Shown: in pieces, positions 45,222 to 53,000 of the stretch
Layout: each line of letters opens with the position of its first letter
Position numbering within the stretch: position 1 is the first letter of the stretch
DNA from: Blastococcus saxobsidens
GTDB taxonomy: Bacteria > Actinomycetota > Actinomycetes > Mycobacteriales > Geodermatophilaceae
Length of the DNA: 64,000 nt
Assembly (NCBI RefSeq): GCF_010682065.1
Contig: NZ_JAAGWG010000022.1
Coordinates: forward strand, 38,330-102,329
Reading direction: 5' to 3'
The notes under the pieces: model-generated
Databases searched by the model: none
What the model was told of the DNA's origin: nothing
The model's input: only the letters and a program-made list of their open reading frames with translations
Made by a program: the position numbers and the translations under genes

Positions 45222-45818
45222 ATGACCACACGGCGGTGGACGGTCGCCGTACTCCTGTCGCTGCTGCCCCTCGCCGGCTGCGCGGCAAGTGACGCCAGTC
45301 CGGACTCCTCGCCGAGTACGACGACGTCCTCGTCGCCGCAGACTCCGTCGCCCTCTCCGCTGACGAGCGACGCGCCGACCGCCGAAGACGAGGCGGCAGA
45401 GGCCGCGACCACGGTGGTCAACGAGATGCTGCGCGTGACAGACGCGGCCAAGCAGGACCCCGGTGCCCGGGACTGGGAACCGGAGATCCGGCGGTTCTCG
45501 GGCGACCCCGCCGCGCTGCTCGCGGTCACTGCAGTACGGGACTACGCGACGATCGGCCTCCGCCAGGAAGGCGACACCGTAGTCGAGCTGGAGGTGACCG
45601 ACGTCGATCTGGCGGCTCCCGGCGGGCCGACCGTGAGGATCACGGGCTGCTACGACAGCCAGAGCACGCGCGTGGTGAGGGTGGAGACCGGCGAGGTCGT
45701 GCCACCCGGGACTCCGTCTCGCTACGTCTGGGACATCACCGTGACCCGCTACGAGGCCGAGCCCGGATCCCCGTGGCTGGTCAACCAGTTGGATCCGCTG
45801 ACGGACCGAGCATGCTGA
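45222..45818 (+). CDS. Lipoprotein at the head of the Tad operon
   Basis: A 198-residue predicted lipoprotein. MTTRRWTVAVLLSLLPLAGC is a short signal peptide with the lipobox LAGC and acylated Cys20, followed by a Ser/Thr/Pro linker (about 22-50) and a soluble domain. I chose ATG 45222 because it places the lipobox correctly; an in-frame ATG at 45108 has a better ribosome site (GGGAGG) and would add 38 residues. The 3' end overlaps the next gene by seven bases. The role is unknown; position suggests a part of the pilus or mating apparatus at the cell surface. Confidence 0.65.
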   Translation: MTTRRWTVAVLLSLLPLAGCAASDASPDSSPSTTTSSSPQTPSPSPLTSDAPTAEDEAAEAATTVVNEMLRVTDAAKQDPGARDWEPEIRRFSGDPAALLAVTAVRDYATIGLRQEGDTVVELEVTDVDLAAPGGPTVRITGCYDSQSTRVVRVETGEVVPPGTPSRYVWDITVTRYEAEPGSPWLVNQLDPLTDRAC

Positions 45819-46714
45819 GGACGGTCGGCGTGGTCCTGCTGGTGGCCGCGATGCTCGCGGCCCCTGGCGGGGTGGGCAACGCTGTGGCAGCACCCGTCGC
45901 GTGCGCCAAGCAGGATGCGCAGACCGGCGTCTGCCTGGTCGAGGCGACTTCTCCCGGTCAAGCTGCGGACGCAGCTCCCGTAGTCGACGGCGTCAGCTCC
46001 GGTGGAGTACAGGAGACCGGCGGAGAGGCCTCACCTCATAACCCGTGCACGTACACGGTGGCGCAGCCGCAGCCGGCACCGACGAGCCATCTGTGGCAGG
46101 GACGATCTCCGGCCGACGGAGCGATGTACGTGCAGGTCTGTCCACGGGTGGACGGCTCGGGCCTCACCACGATGCTCGTGTTCGTACCGAACGGCTCGGC
46201 TCCGCCCGCTGGCCCGCCGGTGGACCCGCGCGTTTTGGCTGAGCAGGCGATCGCATCGCTCGTCATGCGTGCACCAGAGATCCGGATGGCGCCGCCACCC
46301 GGGTCTACCAGTGGTCTGGTGGGTCTGCCGGTGTGGATGTGGACCGAGCGCGGAGAGCAGTTCCTCGGACCGACCCGGCAGTCGGTGTCGGCCGGTGGCG
46401 TCACGGTTGCGGCCGTGGGCCAAGTCAGCCACGTCACCTGGGACATGGGGGACGGCACCACGGTTGTCTGCGGCGCCGGGACGCCGTACGCGCCCGGGGT
46501 TCAGGGTGAGTCGCCGGACTGCGGCCATGTCTACGCGCAGACGTCGAGCCGACACGTGGCGGGCGGTGGCCCGTGGCCGATCACCGCGACGAGCACGTGG
46601 ACGGTCACCTGGTCCGGCGGGGGGCTGTCAGGAACCGAGACGCTGGAGCTGTCCTCGTCGTCGGAATTGTTCGTCGGTGAGCTGCACGTCCTCAACCAGG
46701 ACCGGAGTAGCTGA
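45812..46714 (+). CDS. Secreted protein of the Tad operon
   Basis: A 300-residue protein with an N-terminal hydrophobic signal (MLRTVGVVLLVAAMLAAP, probable cleavage after VAA near residue 27). Cys-containing blocks include HNPCTYTV and VQVCPRVDG, and a PKD-like strand VTWDMGDGTTVVCGAGTPY follows with PDCGHVY. Such proteins, annotated only as hypothetical, often precede CpaB genes in actinobacterial Tad-like clusters. It starts inside the lipoprotein stop region and is followed by an overlapping SAF-domain gene. Confidence 0.65.
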   Translation: MLRTVGVVLLVAAMLAAPGGVGNAVAAPVACAKQDAQTGVCLVEATSPGQAADAAPVVDGVSSGGVQETGGEASPHNPCTYTVAQPQPAPTSHLWQGRSPADGAMYVQVCPRVDGSGLTTMLVFVPNGSAPPAGPPVDPRVLAEQAIASLVMRAPEIRMAPPPGSTSGLVGLPVWMWTERGEQFLGPTRQSVSAGGVTVAAVGQVSHVTWDMGDGTTVVCGAGTPYAPGVQGESPDCGHVYAQTSSRHVAGGGPWPITATSTWTVTWSGGGLSGTETLELSSSSELFVGELHVLNQDRSS

Positions 46715-47400
46715 TGACTCGCACCCAGCCGCCGGGGACCAGCGCGGCGCCCCCCTCCGGGGCGGGCACCGGGCTTTCCCGGGCACCGGTGCTGCCGCCG
46801 CCGCGTCGCCGGCGCCGTCCGGCGCTGCTGGCGCTGGCGGTGACCATGGTGGTCCTCGGAGCGCTGGGGGCTACCTACCTCGCGACGTCGTTGGGTCAGA
46901 CGTCCCCGGTCATCGCGCTCGCCCGGGAGGTGCCCTGGGGTCAGGCCATCACCGCTGCCGACCTGGTGGAAGCGAGGATCTCGCCCGATCCGGCGTTGCA
47001 GCCCATTCCGTACGGCGACCGCGACCAGGTGATCGGCATGGTGGCGGCGACCACCCTGACGTCGGGTTCCCTCCTCACCCGCGACGCGCTGACCGATCAG
47101 CGCCTCCCGGCCCCTGACCAGCATCTGGTCGGGGTCGGCGTGTCGACGGTGCAGCTGCCGACGACCGCGCTGCGGCCCGGGGATGACGTTCTCCTGGTGC
47201 CCGTGGCCGCCGGCAGCGCTCCAGTCGCGCCCGAGGCAGGGGCTCCAGGCGGGGTGGAGGCGACCGTGGTGCAGACCGGTCCGCCGGGAACCGACGGTCT
47301 GCGAGTGGTCGACGTGCTCGTCGCCGCGGCCGACGGGCCGGACGTCGCCGCCCGCGCCGCTGCAGGACTGCTCGCCATCGTCGTGGTCGCCGGCGAGTAG
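46714..47400 (+). CDS. SAF-domain protein (CpaB/RcpC-like)
   Basis: A 228-residue protein. After a Pro/Arg-rich cytosolic stretch there is one membrane helix (about 37-60, PALLALAVTMVVLGALGATY), then a SAF domain with VIALAREVPWGQAITAADLV and SGSLLTRDAL. This is the build of CpaB/RcpC, which in Tad pili stabilises the secretin or periplasmic part. There is no secretin here, as expected in a Gram-positive host. The start codon shares a base with the upstream stop (TGATG). Confidence 0.75.
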   Translation: MTRTQPPGTSAAPPSGAGTGLSRAPVLPPPRRRRRPALLALAVTMVVLGALGATYLATSLGQTSPVIALAREVPWGQAITAADLVEARISPDPALQPIPYGDRDQVIGMVAATTLTSGSLLTRDALTDQRLPAPDQHLVGVGVSTVQLPTTALRPGDDVLLVPVAAGSAPVAPEAGAPGGVEATVVQTGPPGTDGLRVVDVLVAAADGPDVAARAAAGLLAIVVVAGE

Positions 47401-47409
47401 GCGGCTGCC

Positions 47410-48213
47410 GTGTTGATCGCGCTGTGCTCGACCAAGGGCGCGCCCGGGGTGACCACCAGCGGCTTGGCGCTGGCGCTGTCCTGGCCGCGGCCGGTGGTAC
47501 TGGCCGAACTGGACCCGGCGGGCGGGGACGTGCTGGCGGGATACGGCCGAGGTGAGTTGTCCGCTGGCGGGCTGGCCGACGTGGAGCTCGCGGCGCGGCG
47601 GGGCGGGCTGGCACGACACCTGGACAGCCAACTGCTGCGGCTCGACTCCGAGGGGCGGGCGCGGCTCCTACCCGGCCTGGCCGATCCTGCCGGCGCCCGA
47701 CACGTGGACTGGGATCGACTGGGCGCCACGTTGGCGTCGGTGGAGGACGGCGCGGTTGACGTGATCGCCGACTGCGGTCGGTTGCGCGCCGAGCACTTCC
47801 CGGCCGCCGTCGTGCGGCGGGCTGCCGCCGTGGTCTTGGTCACCGGCTCGACGCTGCGTTCCGTACGTGCCGCGACGCAGGCGATAGCCGAGCTCCGCGG
47901 AGGGGACGGCCACGTCGGCAGGGTGGCCACGCTGGTAGTCGGGCCGGGTGAGCCGTACGGCGAGCGGGAGATCGGCGAGGCGCTCGGCGTTCAGGTCATC
48001 GGGTCGCTGCCGCGCGATGCCAAGGCGGCGTCGGTACTCAGTGATGGTGCGCCGGCCGGTCGGCTGTTCGCTCAGTCAGCGCTGCTGCGGGCTGCGCGGA
48101 CGGTCGCGACCTGCTTGGTCGAGTTCGCCGCGGCGCACGAATCCCGGTTGGCACCACCGCCGGCGCCCGTTCCTTCGACAGCGACCACTATCGGGGGCGG
48201 CCGTGTCCGCTGA
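47410..48213 (+). CDS. CpaE/ParA-like ATPase
   Basis: A 267-residue MinD/ParA-type protein. The deviant Walker A is STKGAPGVTTSGLALALSW, Walker A' region VLAELDPAGGDVL, and DVIADCGRLR replaces the Walker B region. No receiver domain is present. In Tad systems CpaE/TadZ positions the machine. The gene lies directly before the CpaF ATPase gene and overlaps it by 11 bases. Confidence 0.77.
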   Translation: MLIALCSTKGAPGVTTSGLALALSWPRPVVLAELDPAGGDVLAGYGRGELSAGGLADVELAARRGGLARHLDSQLLRLDSEGRARLLPGLADPAGARHVDWDRLGATLASVEDGAVDVIADCGRLRAEHFPAAVVRRAAAVVLVTGSTLRSVRAATQAIAELRGGDGHVGRVATLVVGPGEPYGEREIGEALGVQVIGSLPRDAKAASVLSDGAPAGRLFAQSALLRAARTVATCLVEFAAAHESRLAPPPAPVPSTATTIGGGRVR

Positions 48214-49624
48214 CCTCGCCACCGACCACTTCGGCGCCGGGGCCGTGCCTCGCCGACGTGACGCGTCACCGGCCTCGGTGGACTGGGCGCTGGTGCGCCG
48301 ACTGCACGAAGCGACGGCGACGGCGCTGGCCGCAGAGCTCAAGCGCCGCCCGACACTCAGTGCGGTGGCGCAGCAGGAGCTGGCTCGCACCCTCGTCCAG
48401 GACGGCGTCGATGAGCTGGTGCGCGAGCGGATGCGCGCGGGGCAAGCGGTGCCCACCCCGGAGGACGAACGGGCGATCGCCGAGGCGGTCTTCGCTGCAC
48501 AGTTCGGGCTCGGCCGGCTGCAGCCCTACGTCGACGACCCGCTGGTGGAGAACATCGAGGCGCACGGGCACGACAACGTGTGGATCGGCTACGCCGACGG
48601 CCGCGACATCCGGGTCGACCCGATCGCGGACTCGGACGAGGACCTCGTGCGACAGCTGCAGCACATCGCCGCCCGGCTGGGCCGCGCCGAGCGGACACTC
48701 ACCACAGCGAGTCCGCTGCTGACCATGCGGCTGCCGGACGGGTCGCGGTTGGCGGCGGTGATCGAGACCGTTCCGCGTCCGCAGTTGGTGATCCGCCGCC
48801 ACCGGATCCGCAACGTCGACCTCCACGACCTGGTCGGCCTGCGCGCGATCGACCGGCCGCTGGCGGAGTTCCTCCGGGCGGCGGTGCGAGCGCGGAAGAA
48901 CATCGTGGTCACCGGCGCGCAGGGCGCCGGCAAGACGCTGATGCTGCGGGCGCTCGCCAACGAGCTCCCGATCGAGGAGAGCCTGGCCACGATCGAGAAG
49001 CACTTCGAGCTGCTGCTGCACGAGCTCCCCGACCGGCACCCCCGGGTGGTGCCGTTCGAGGCCCGGGAGGGCACCGGCGAACGGGGCCCGGACGGCCGCC
49101 GCCTCGGCGAGGTGACGCTGACCGAGCTGGTCGAGCAGGCGCTGGTGATGAACGTGTCCCGGGTGTGGCTGGGAGAGGTCCGCGGTGAGGAGGCCTGGCC
49201 CCTCATCGAGGTGATGGAGGCCGGCGAGGGCGGGTCGTGCTGCACGCTGCATGCCCGCTCGGCACACCACGCGTTCGAGCGGCTGGCCAACTTGTGCATG
49301 CGCGGGCGCGTTGCGGTCACCCCGGAACACGCCTACCGGTCGTGCGCGTCAGCGATCGACCTGGTCGTGCACATCACCACCGTCGACGAACGGTGGATCG
49401 GGGGTGAGCGGCAGCGGTTCGTCAGCCAGGTCGTCGAGTGCAACGGCATCGGCGAGGGCGGTCGCCCGGCGGTAACCGAGGTTTTCGCTCCGGGACCCGA
49501 CGGTCGGGCGGTTCCCGAGCACGATCCGGTCGACCTCCCCGACTACGTCCGGGTCGGCTTCGACCCCGGCTGGTTGCGCGTCGACCAGGGGCCTTGGGCC
49601 GGCACGATCGGGGGACGACGATGA
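48203..49624 (+). CDS. cpaF: CpaF/TadA-type secretion ATPase
   Basis: A 473-residue hexameric type II/IV secretion ATPase. The N-terminal domain includes FGLGRLQPYVDDPLVENIEA; Walker A is IVVTGAQGAGKTLMLRALAN (near 235); the Asp box and Walker B region include VMNVSRVWLGEVRGEEAW; the His box is GSCCTLHARSAHHAFERL. It drives pilin assembly by TadB/TadC. It could alternatively serve as the VirB11-like motor of the T4SS genes further right. GTG 48203 lies within the end of the CpaE gene; its stop overlaps TadB as ATGA. Confidence 0.87.
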   Translation: MSADLATDHFGAGAVPRRRDASPASVDWALVRRLHEATATALAAELKRRPTLSAVAQQELARTLVQDGVDELVRERMRAGQAVPTPEDERAIAEAVFAAQFGLGRLQPYVDDPLVENIEAHGHDNVWIGYADGRDIRVDPIADSDEDLVRQLQHIAARLGRAERTLTTASPLLTMRLPDGSRLAAVIETVPRPQLVIRRHRIRNVDLHDLVGLRAIDRPLAEFLRAAVRARKNIVVTGAQGAGKTLMLRALANELPIEESLATIEKHFELLLHELPDRHPRVVPFEAREGTGERGPDGRRLGEVTLTELVEQALVMNVSRVWLGEVRGEEAWPLIEVMEAGEGGSCCTLHARSAHHAFERLANLCMRGRVAVTPEHAYRSCASAIDLVVHITTVDERWIGGERQRFVSQVVECNGIGEGGRPAVTEVFAPGPDGRAVPEHDPVDLPDYVRVGFDPGWLRVDQGPWAGTIGGRR

Positions 49625-50526
49625 GCGGCGCAGGTCTGCTGGCCGGCGTGTGCGGAGCGCTCTTGGTCGCCGGCCTGCTGCTGTCGGCGTACGCGCTCAC
49701 CGCCCCGGAATCGCCGGCTCGGCCGCGGCGCAAGCCGCCTCCGATGGCGCAGGGCGACCGGCCGGCGGCACGGCGACAGAGGGCGCTGTGGGCGGCCGCC
49801 GCCGTGGCAGCGGCCGCCGTGTGGCTGGCCTCGGGCTGGCCGGTGGGCGGGGTGCTGGTCGGCCTGGCGGTGGTCGGCGTGCCGTGGCTGTTGGCGCAGT
49901 TCGCCGCCGGCAACGCCGCGGTGGAGCGGCTGGAGGCGTTGCAGGAGTGGGTGCGTCGCACCTCCGACGTACTGGCCGCGGGCGGGGGCCTGGAGCAGAC
50001 GCTGATCCGCTCAGCCCGTACCGCACCCGCGCCGATCCAGGTGGAGGTGGACACGCTGGCGGCGCGGCTGCAGGCGCGCTGGCCGACGTCGCGGGCGCTG
50101 CTGGCCTTTGCCGACGATCTCGACGACGCCGCCGGGGACCTGGTCGTCGGCGCCCTGCTGCTCGGTGCGGAACTGCGCGGGCCAGGCCTGGCGCGGGTGC
50201 TGACCGAGCTGGCGGGAAGCCTGAGCGAAGAGGTCACCATGCGCCGCAAGGTCGAGGCCGACCGCGCCAAACCTCGCGCGAATGCCCGCTGGCTGCTGCT
50301 GATCACCGTTGCGGCGGCCGGCCTGGCGGCGCTGAACGGCGACTACCTGGCGCCCTACGGCACCGGGTTGGGGCAGCTGGTGCTGGCGGCCATCGCCGGG
50401 TTGATGGTCGCCTGCCTGCTGTGGATGCGCCGGCTCACCGTGGCCGTGCCGTCGACCCGATTCCTGGTCGATCGCGATGGCGGCCGGCGGAACAGTCTCG
50501 AGCCGAAGGAGGTGCCTGCCCGGTGA
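49621..50526 (+). CDS. tadB: TadB-like inner-membrane platform protein
   Basis: A 301-residue T2SS-F-type protein. There are three N-terminal hydrophobic segments (about 5-27, 55-70 and 75-92), a cytosolic helical domain with DVLAAGGGLEQTLIRSARTA and LLGAELRGPGLARVLTELAG, and C-terminal membrane helices (about 225-265). It forms the platform with TadC for the CpaF motor. Start and stop both overlap neighbours by four bases. Confidence 0.82.
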   Translation: MSGAGLLAGVCGALLVAGLLLSAYALTAPESPARPRRKPPPMAQGDRPAARRQRALWAAAAVAAAAVWLASGWPVGGVLVGLAVVGVPWLLAQFAAGNAAVERLEALQEWVRRTSDVLAAGGGLEQTLIRSARTAPAPIQVEVDTLAARLQARWPTSRALLAFADDLDDAAGDLVVGALLLGAELRGPGLARVLTELAGSLSEEVTMRRKVEADRAKPRANARWLLLITVAAAGLAALNGDYLAPYGTGLGQLVLAAIAGLMVACLLWMRRLTVAVPSTRFLVDRDGGRRNSLEPKEVPAR

Positions 50527-51437
50527 GCGGCACCCAGGCGTTGCTGATCGGCTCCGGCGCGATCGTCGGGCTCGGGGTGTTCCTGCTGCTACGCGCCGCA
50601 CTCGTGGTCGAACAGCCGCAGCTGGCCGATGCGTTGGTCCGCCTGGACGGGCGCGCGGTACCCACACTGGTCGGACCGGTTCCGGCGGCGAGTGACCGGT
50701 GGGCACGGGCGGCCGGCCGCGCCGGCACCTGGGCCGCTGACCGGTTGCCGGCGACGGGGCGGCGGGCGCCGTCCCAGGCGTTGCGCTTGATCGGCTGGAC
50801 GCCGGAGGGCTACGCCGCACGCAAGGTGGGCCTGGCCGCATTCGGCGCGGGCTTCGTGCCGCTGCTCACCGCCGTGCTCGGGACGGTCGGCGTCCGCATG
50901 CCAGTGGTCATACCGGTGGCCGGATCGCTGGCGCTGGCCGTCGTCCTCTTCTTCGTCGTCGACCTCGTCGTGCGCGATCAGGCCGCCGAGGCTCGCTCAC
51001 AGGTGCGCCGGGCGCTGTGCTCCTATCTGGACCTGGTCAGCCTGCGCCGCGACGCCAGCGAGGGTCCCACCATCGCCCTGGAACGAGCCGCCGCGCTCGG
51101 CGACGGGTGGGTGTTTCAGCGGATCACCGACGCGCTGGTCGCCGCCCGGCTGGCCGGGGAGCCGCCGTGGGATGGGCTGCGCCGGTTGGCCGCCGACACC
51201 GGGGTCGGCGAGCTGGCCGACGTCGCCGACATCGCCGCGGTCGCCGCCGTCGAGGGCGCCTCGATCGCCCCGACGCTCCGGGCCCGCGCCCAGTCGCTGC
51301 GGGTGCAGCTGCTGGCCGAGGAGGAGGCGGCAGCCAACACCGCCAGCGAGAAGCTCACCGCTCCCGTCGCCCTGCTGTCGATCGCCTTCCTGCTGCTGTT
51401 TCTCTACCCGGCCCTGGCCCGACTCATGGCCACCTGA
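50523..51437 (+). CDS. tadC: TadC-like inner-membrane platform protein
   Basis: A 304-residue second T2SS-F-type platform protein. Membrane segments lie at about 5-25, 105-150 and the C-terminus (LTAPVALLSIAFLLLFLYPA). The cytosolic domain has CSYLDLVSLRRDASEGPTIA and ALVAARLAGEPPWDGLRRLA. The GTG start overlaps the TadB stop as GTGA. Confidence 0.82.
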   Translation: MSGTQALLIGSGAIVGLGVFLLLRAALVVEQPQLADALVRLDGRAVPTLVGPVPAASDRWARAAGRAGTWAADRLPATGRRAPSQALRLIGWTPEGYAARKVGLAAFGAGFVPLLTAVLGTVGVRMPVVIPVAGSLALAVVLFFVVDLVVRDQAAEARSQVRRALCSYLDLVSLRRDASEGPTIALERAAALGDGWVFQRITDALVAARLAGEPPWDGLRRLAADTGVGELADVADIAAVAAVEGASIAPTLRARAQSLRVQLLAEEEAAANTASEKLTAPVALLSIAFLLLFLYPALARLMAT

Positions 51438-51471
51438 CCTGACCCAGAACACCGACCTCTGAGGAAGTCCC

Positions 51472-51669
51472 ATGATGCCCCTGATCACCACCCTGATGGC
51501 CCTGGGCTCAGACCTGCGCGAGCGGCTCCGCGATCTCCGCGACGAGCCGGAGCGGGGCTCGCTGTCGGTGGAGCAGGTGATCATCACGGTGGCGCTGATC
51601 GGCATCGCCGTCGCGCTGGTCGCGATCATCGCCAACGCTGTCACCTCCCGCTCGGCCCAGATCCAGTAG
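51472..51669 (+). CDS. Small Flp-pilin-like protein
   Basis: A 65-residue protein with a charged N-terminus (about 30 residues, GSDLRERLRDLRDEPERGS) then a single hydrophobic helix VEQVIITVALIGIAVALVAI. The run ERGSLSVEQ before the helix resembles a type III prepilin cleavage region with the conserved Glu at mature position 5. It is placed between tadC and tadE genes as in other actinobacterial Tad loci, so it is the likely major pilin. ATG 51472 or 51475. Confidence 0.72.
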   Translation: MMPLITTLMALGSDLRERLRDLRDEPERGSLSVEQVIITVALIGIAVALVAIIANAVTSRSAQIQ

Positions 51670-51676
51670 CCACCCC

Positions 51677-52141
51677 GTGGCCCGCTCCGCCAGCCCCCAC
51701 GGCCCCACACCGCTGTCCCGGCTGTGTCATGCCTCTGGCCGCCGGAGCAGCGGCGTGGTGGGTCGACGGCTGTCGGGGGAGCGCGGCGCGGCGTCGGTTG
51801 AGCTGGCAGTCACGTTCCCCGTCGTGCTCCTGCTGGTCATGACGCTGATCCAGGCGGCCCTGTGGTTCCACGCCCGCTCGGTCGCCCTCGGCGCTGCTCA
51901 GGAAGGCGCCCGCGAGGGCCGGGTGCAGCCTGCCTCGACCGCGCGCGCCGAATCGGCGGCCGAGGGCTTCCTCGACCAGACCGCCTCCGACCTGCTCACC
52001 GGCCGGACCGTCACCGTGGCCGGCTCACCGACCAGCATCGAGGTGACCGTGACCGGCACCTCCATCAGTCTCTTCCCCGGCCTGTCCGGCTGGTCGGTCA
52101 CCCAGAGCGCCGTCGGCCCCGTGGAACGGCCCACCCCATGA
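51677..52141 (+). CDS. TadE-like pseudopilin 1
   Basis: A 154-residue protein from GTG 51677. SGERGAASVELAVTFPVVLL and the following hydrophobic run form a TadE-type prepilin motif (Gly/Ala followed by Glu at +5 or +6), here after an unusually long basic leader of about 36 residues. The rest is a soluble beta-rich domain. It overlaps the next TadE-like gene by four bases. Confidence 0.75.
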   Translation: MARSASPHGPTPLSRLCHASGRRSSGVVGRRLSGERGAASVELAVTFPVVLLLVMTLIQAALWFHARSVALGAAQEGAREGRVQPASTARAESAAEGFLDQTASDLLTGRTVTVAGSPTSIEVTVTGTSISLFPGLSGWSVTQSAVGPVERPTP

Positions 52142-52563
52142 ACCGCCGGGCAGTGGAGCGGGGTTCGGTGTCGGTCGAACTGGCACTGCTGGCCCCGGCG
52201 CTGCTCCTGCTGCTGTCCTTCGCCGTCGTCGCCGGACGCACCCAGATCGCCGAGGGCGCCGTCGCCGAGGCCGCTCGCGCGGCCGCCCGGGAAGCCTCCC
52301 TCGCCCGCGATCCCGCCACCGCCACGATGCTGGCCAGCGCGCAGGCGCAGCGGACCCTGACCGCCCAGGACCTGCGGTGTCAGAGCACCACGATCGACGT
52401 CGACACCGGCGGCTTCCAGGCGCCACCCGGCCAGCCCGGCGACGTCACCGTGTCGATCACGTGCGTCGTCGGCATGGCCGACCTTCTGGCACCCGGCCTA
52501 CCGGGTTCTGTGACCGTTGATGCGACCTTCACCAGCCCCGTCGACGCCTACCGCGAACGATGA
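52138..52563 (+). CDS. TadE-like pseudopilin 2
   Basis: A 141-residue protein: VERGSVSVELALLAPALLLL is the prepilin-like processing region and helix, followed by AEGAVAEAARAAAREASLAR, typical of TadE proteins. Two Cys residues (LRCQST and ITCVVG) may form a disulfide. It overlaps both neighbours by four bases. Confidence 0.77.
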   Translation: MNRRAVERGSVSVELALLAPALLLLLSFAVVAGRTQIAEGAVAEAARAAAREASLARDPATATMLASAQAQRTLTAQDLRCQSTTIDVDTGGFQAPPGQPGDVTVSITCVVGMADLLAPGLPGSVTVDATFTSPVDAYRER

Positions 52564-53000
52564 CCCACGGACAGCGCCTTCGAGACCAGGATGCCGAGCG
52601 CGGGGCGCTTGGTGTCTTCCTCGCCGTCCTTGTCCCCGGCCTGCTGCTCATCATCGGCCTGGCCGTCGACGGCGGCGCCAAGGTGGCCGCCACCCAGCGC
52701 GCCAACGCCGTCGCCGACGAAGCCGCCCGCGCGGGTGGCCAAGCCCTCGACGTCTCCGCCGCTCTCGCCGGGCAGGTGCGGGTGGACCCGGCGGCCGCGG
52801 TCGCCGCCGCCCAGGACTATCTCGACCGCAACGGCGTGCAGGGCGCGGTGACGGTTGTGGACGGCGACACCCTGACGGTGACCACGACGATCACCGAGCC
52901 CACCGCCTTCCTCGGCCTCATTGGCATCCAGACCATGACCGTGGAGGGCTCCGGGACCGCCGACCTCATTACCGACCAGGACGCGGGAGCGGAGCCATGA
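52560..53000 (+). CDS. TadG-like (Flp pilus assembly) protein
   Basis: A 146-residue protein: DAERGALGVFLAVLVPGLLL gives a prepilin-like N-terminal helix, then VDGGAKVAATQRANAVADEA, characteristic of the TadG N-terminal region. The long vWA domain of full TadG is absent. It overlaps the upstream TadE-like gene and the downstream LysM-BTAD gene by four bases. Confidence 0.75.
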   Translation: MTHGQRLRDQDAERGALGVFLAVLVPGLLLIIGLAVDGGAKVAATQRANAVADEAARAGGQALDVSAALAGQVRVDPAAAVAAAQDYLDRNGVQGAVTVVDGDTLTVTTTITEPTAFLGLIGIQTMTVEGSGTADLITDQDAGAEP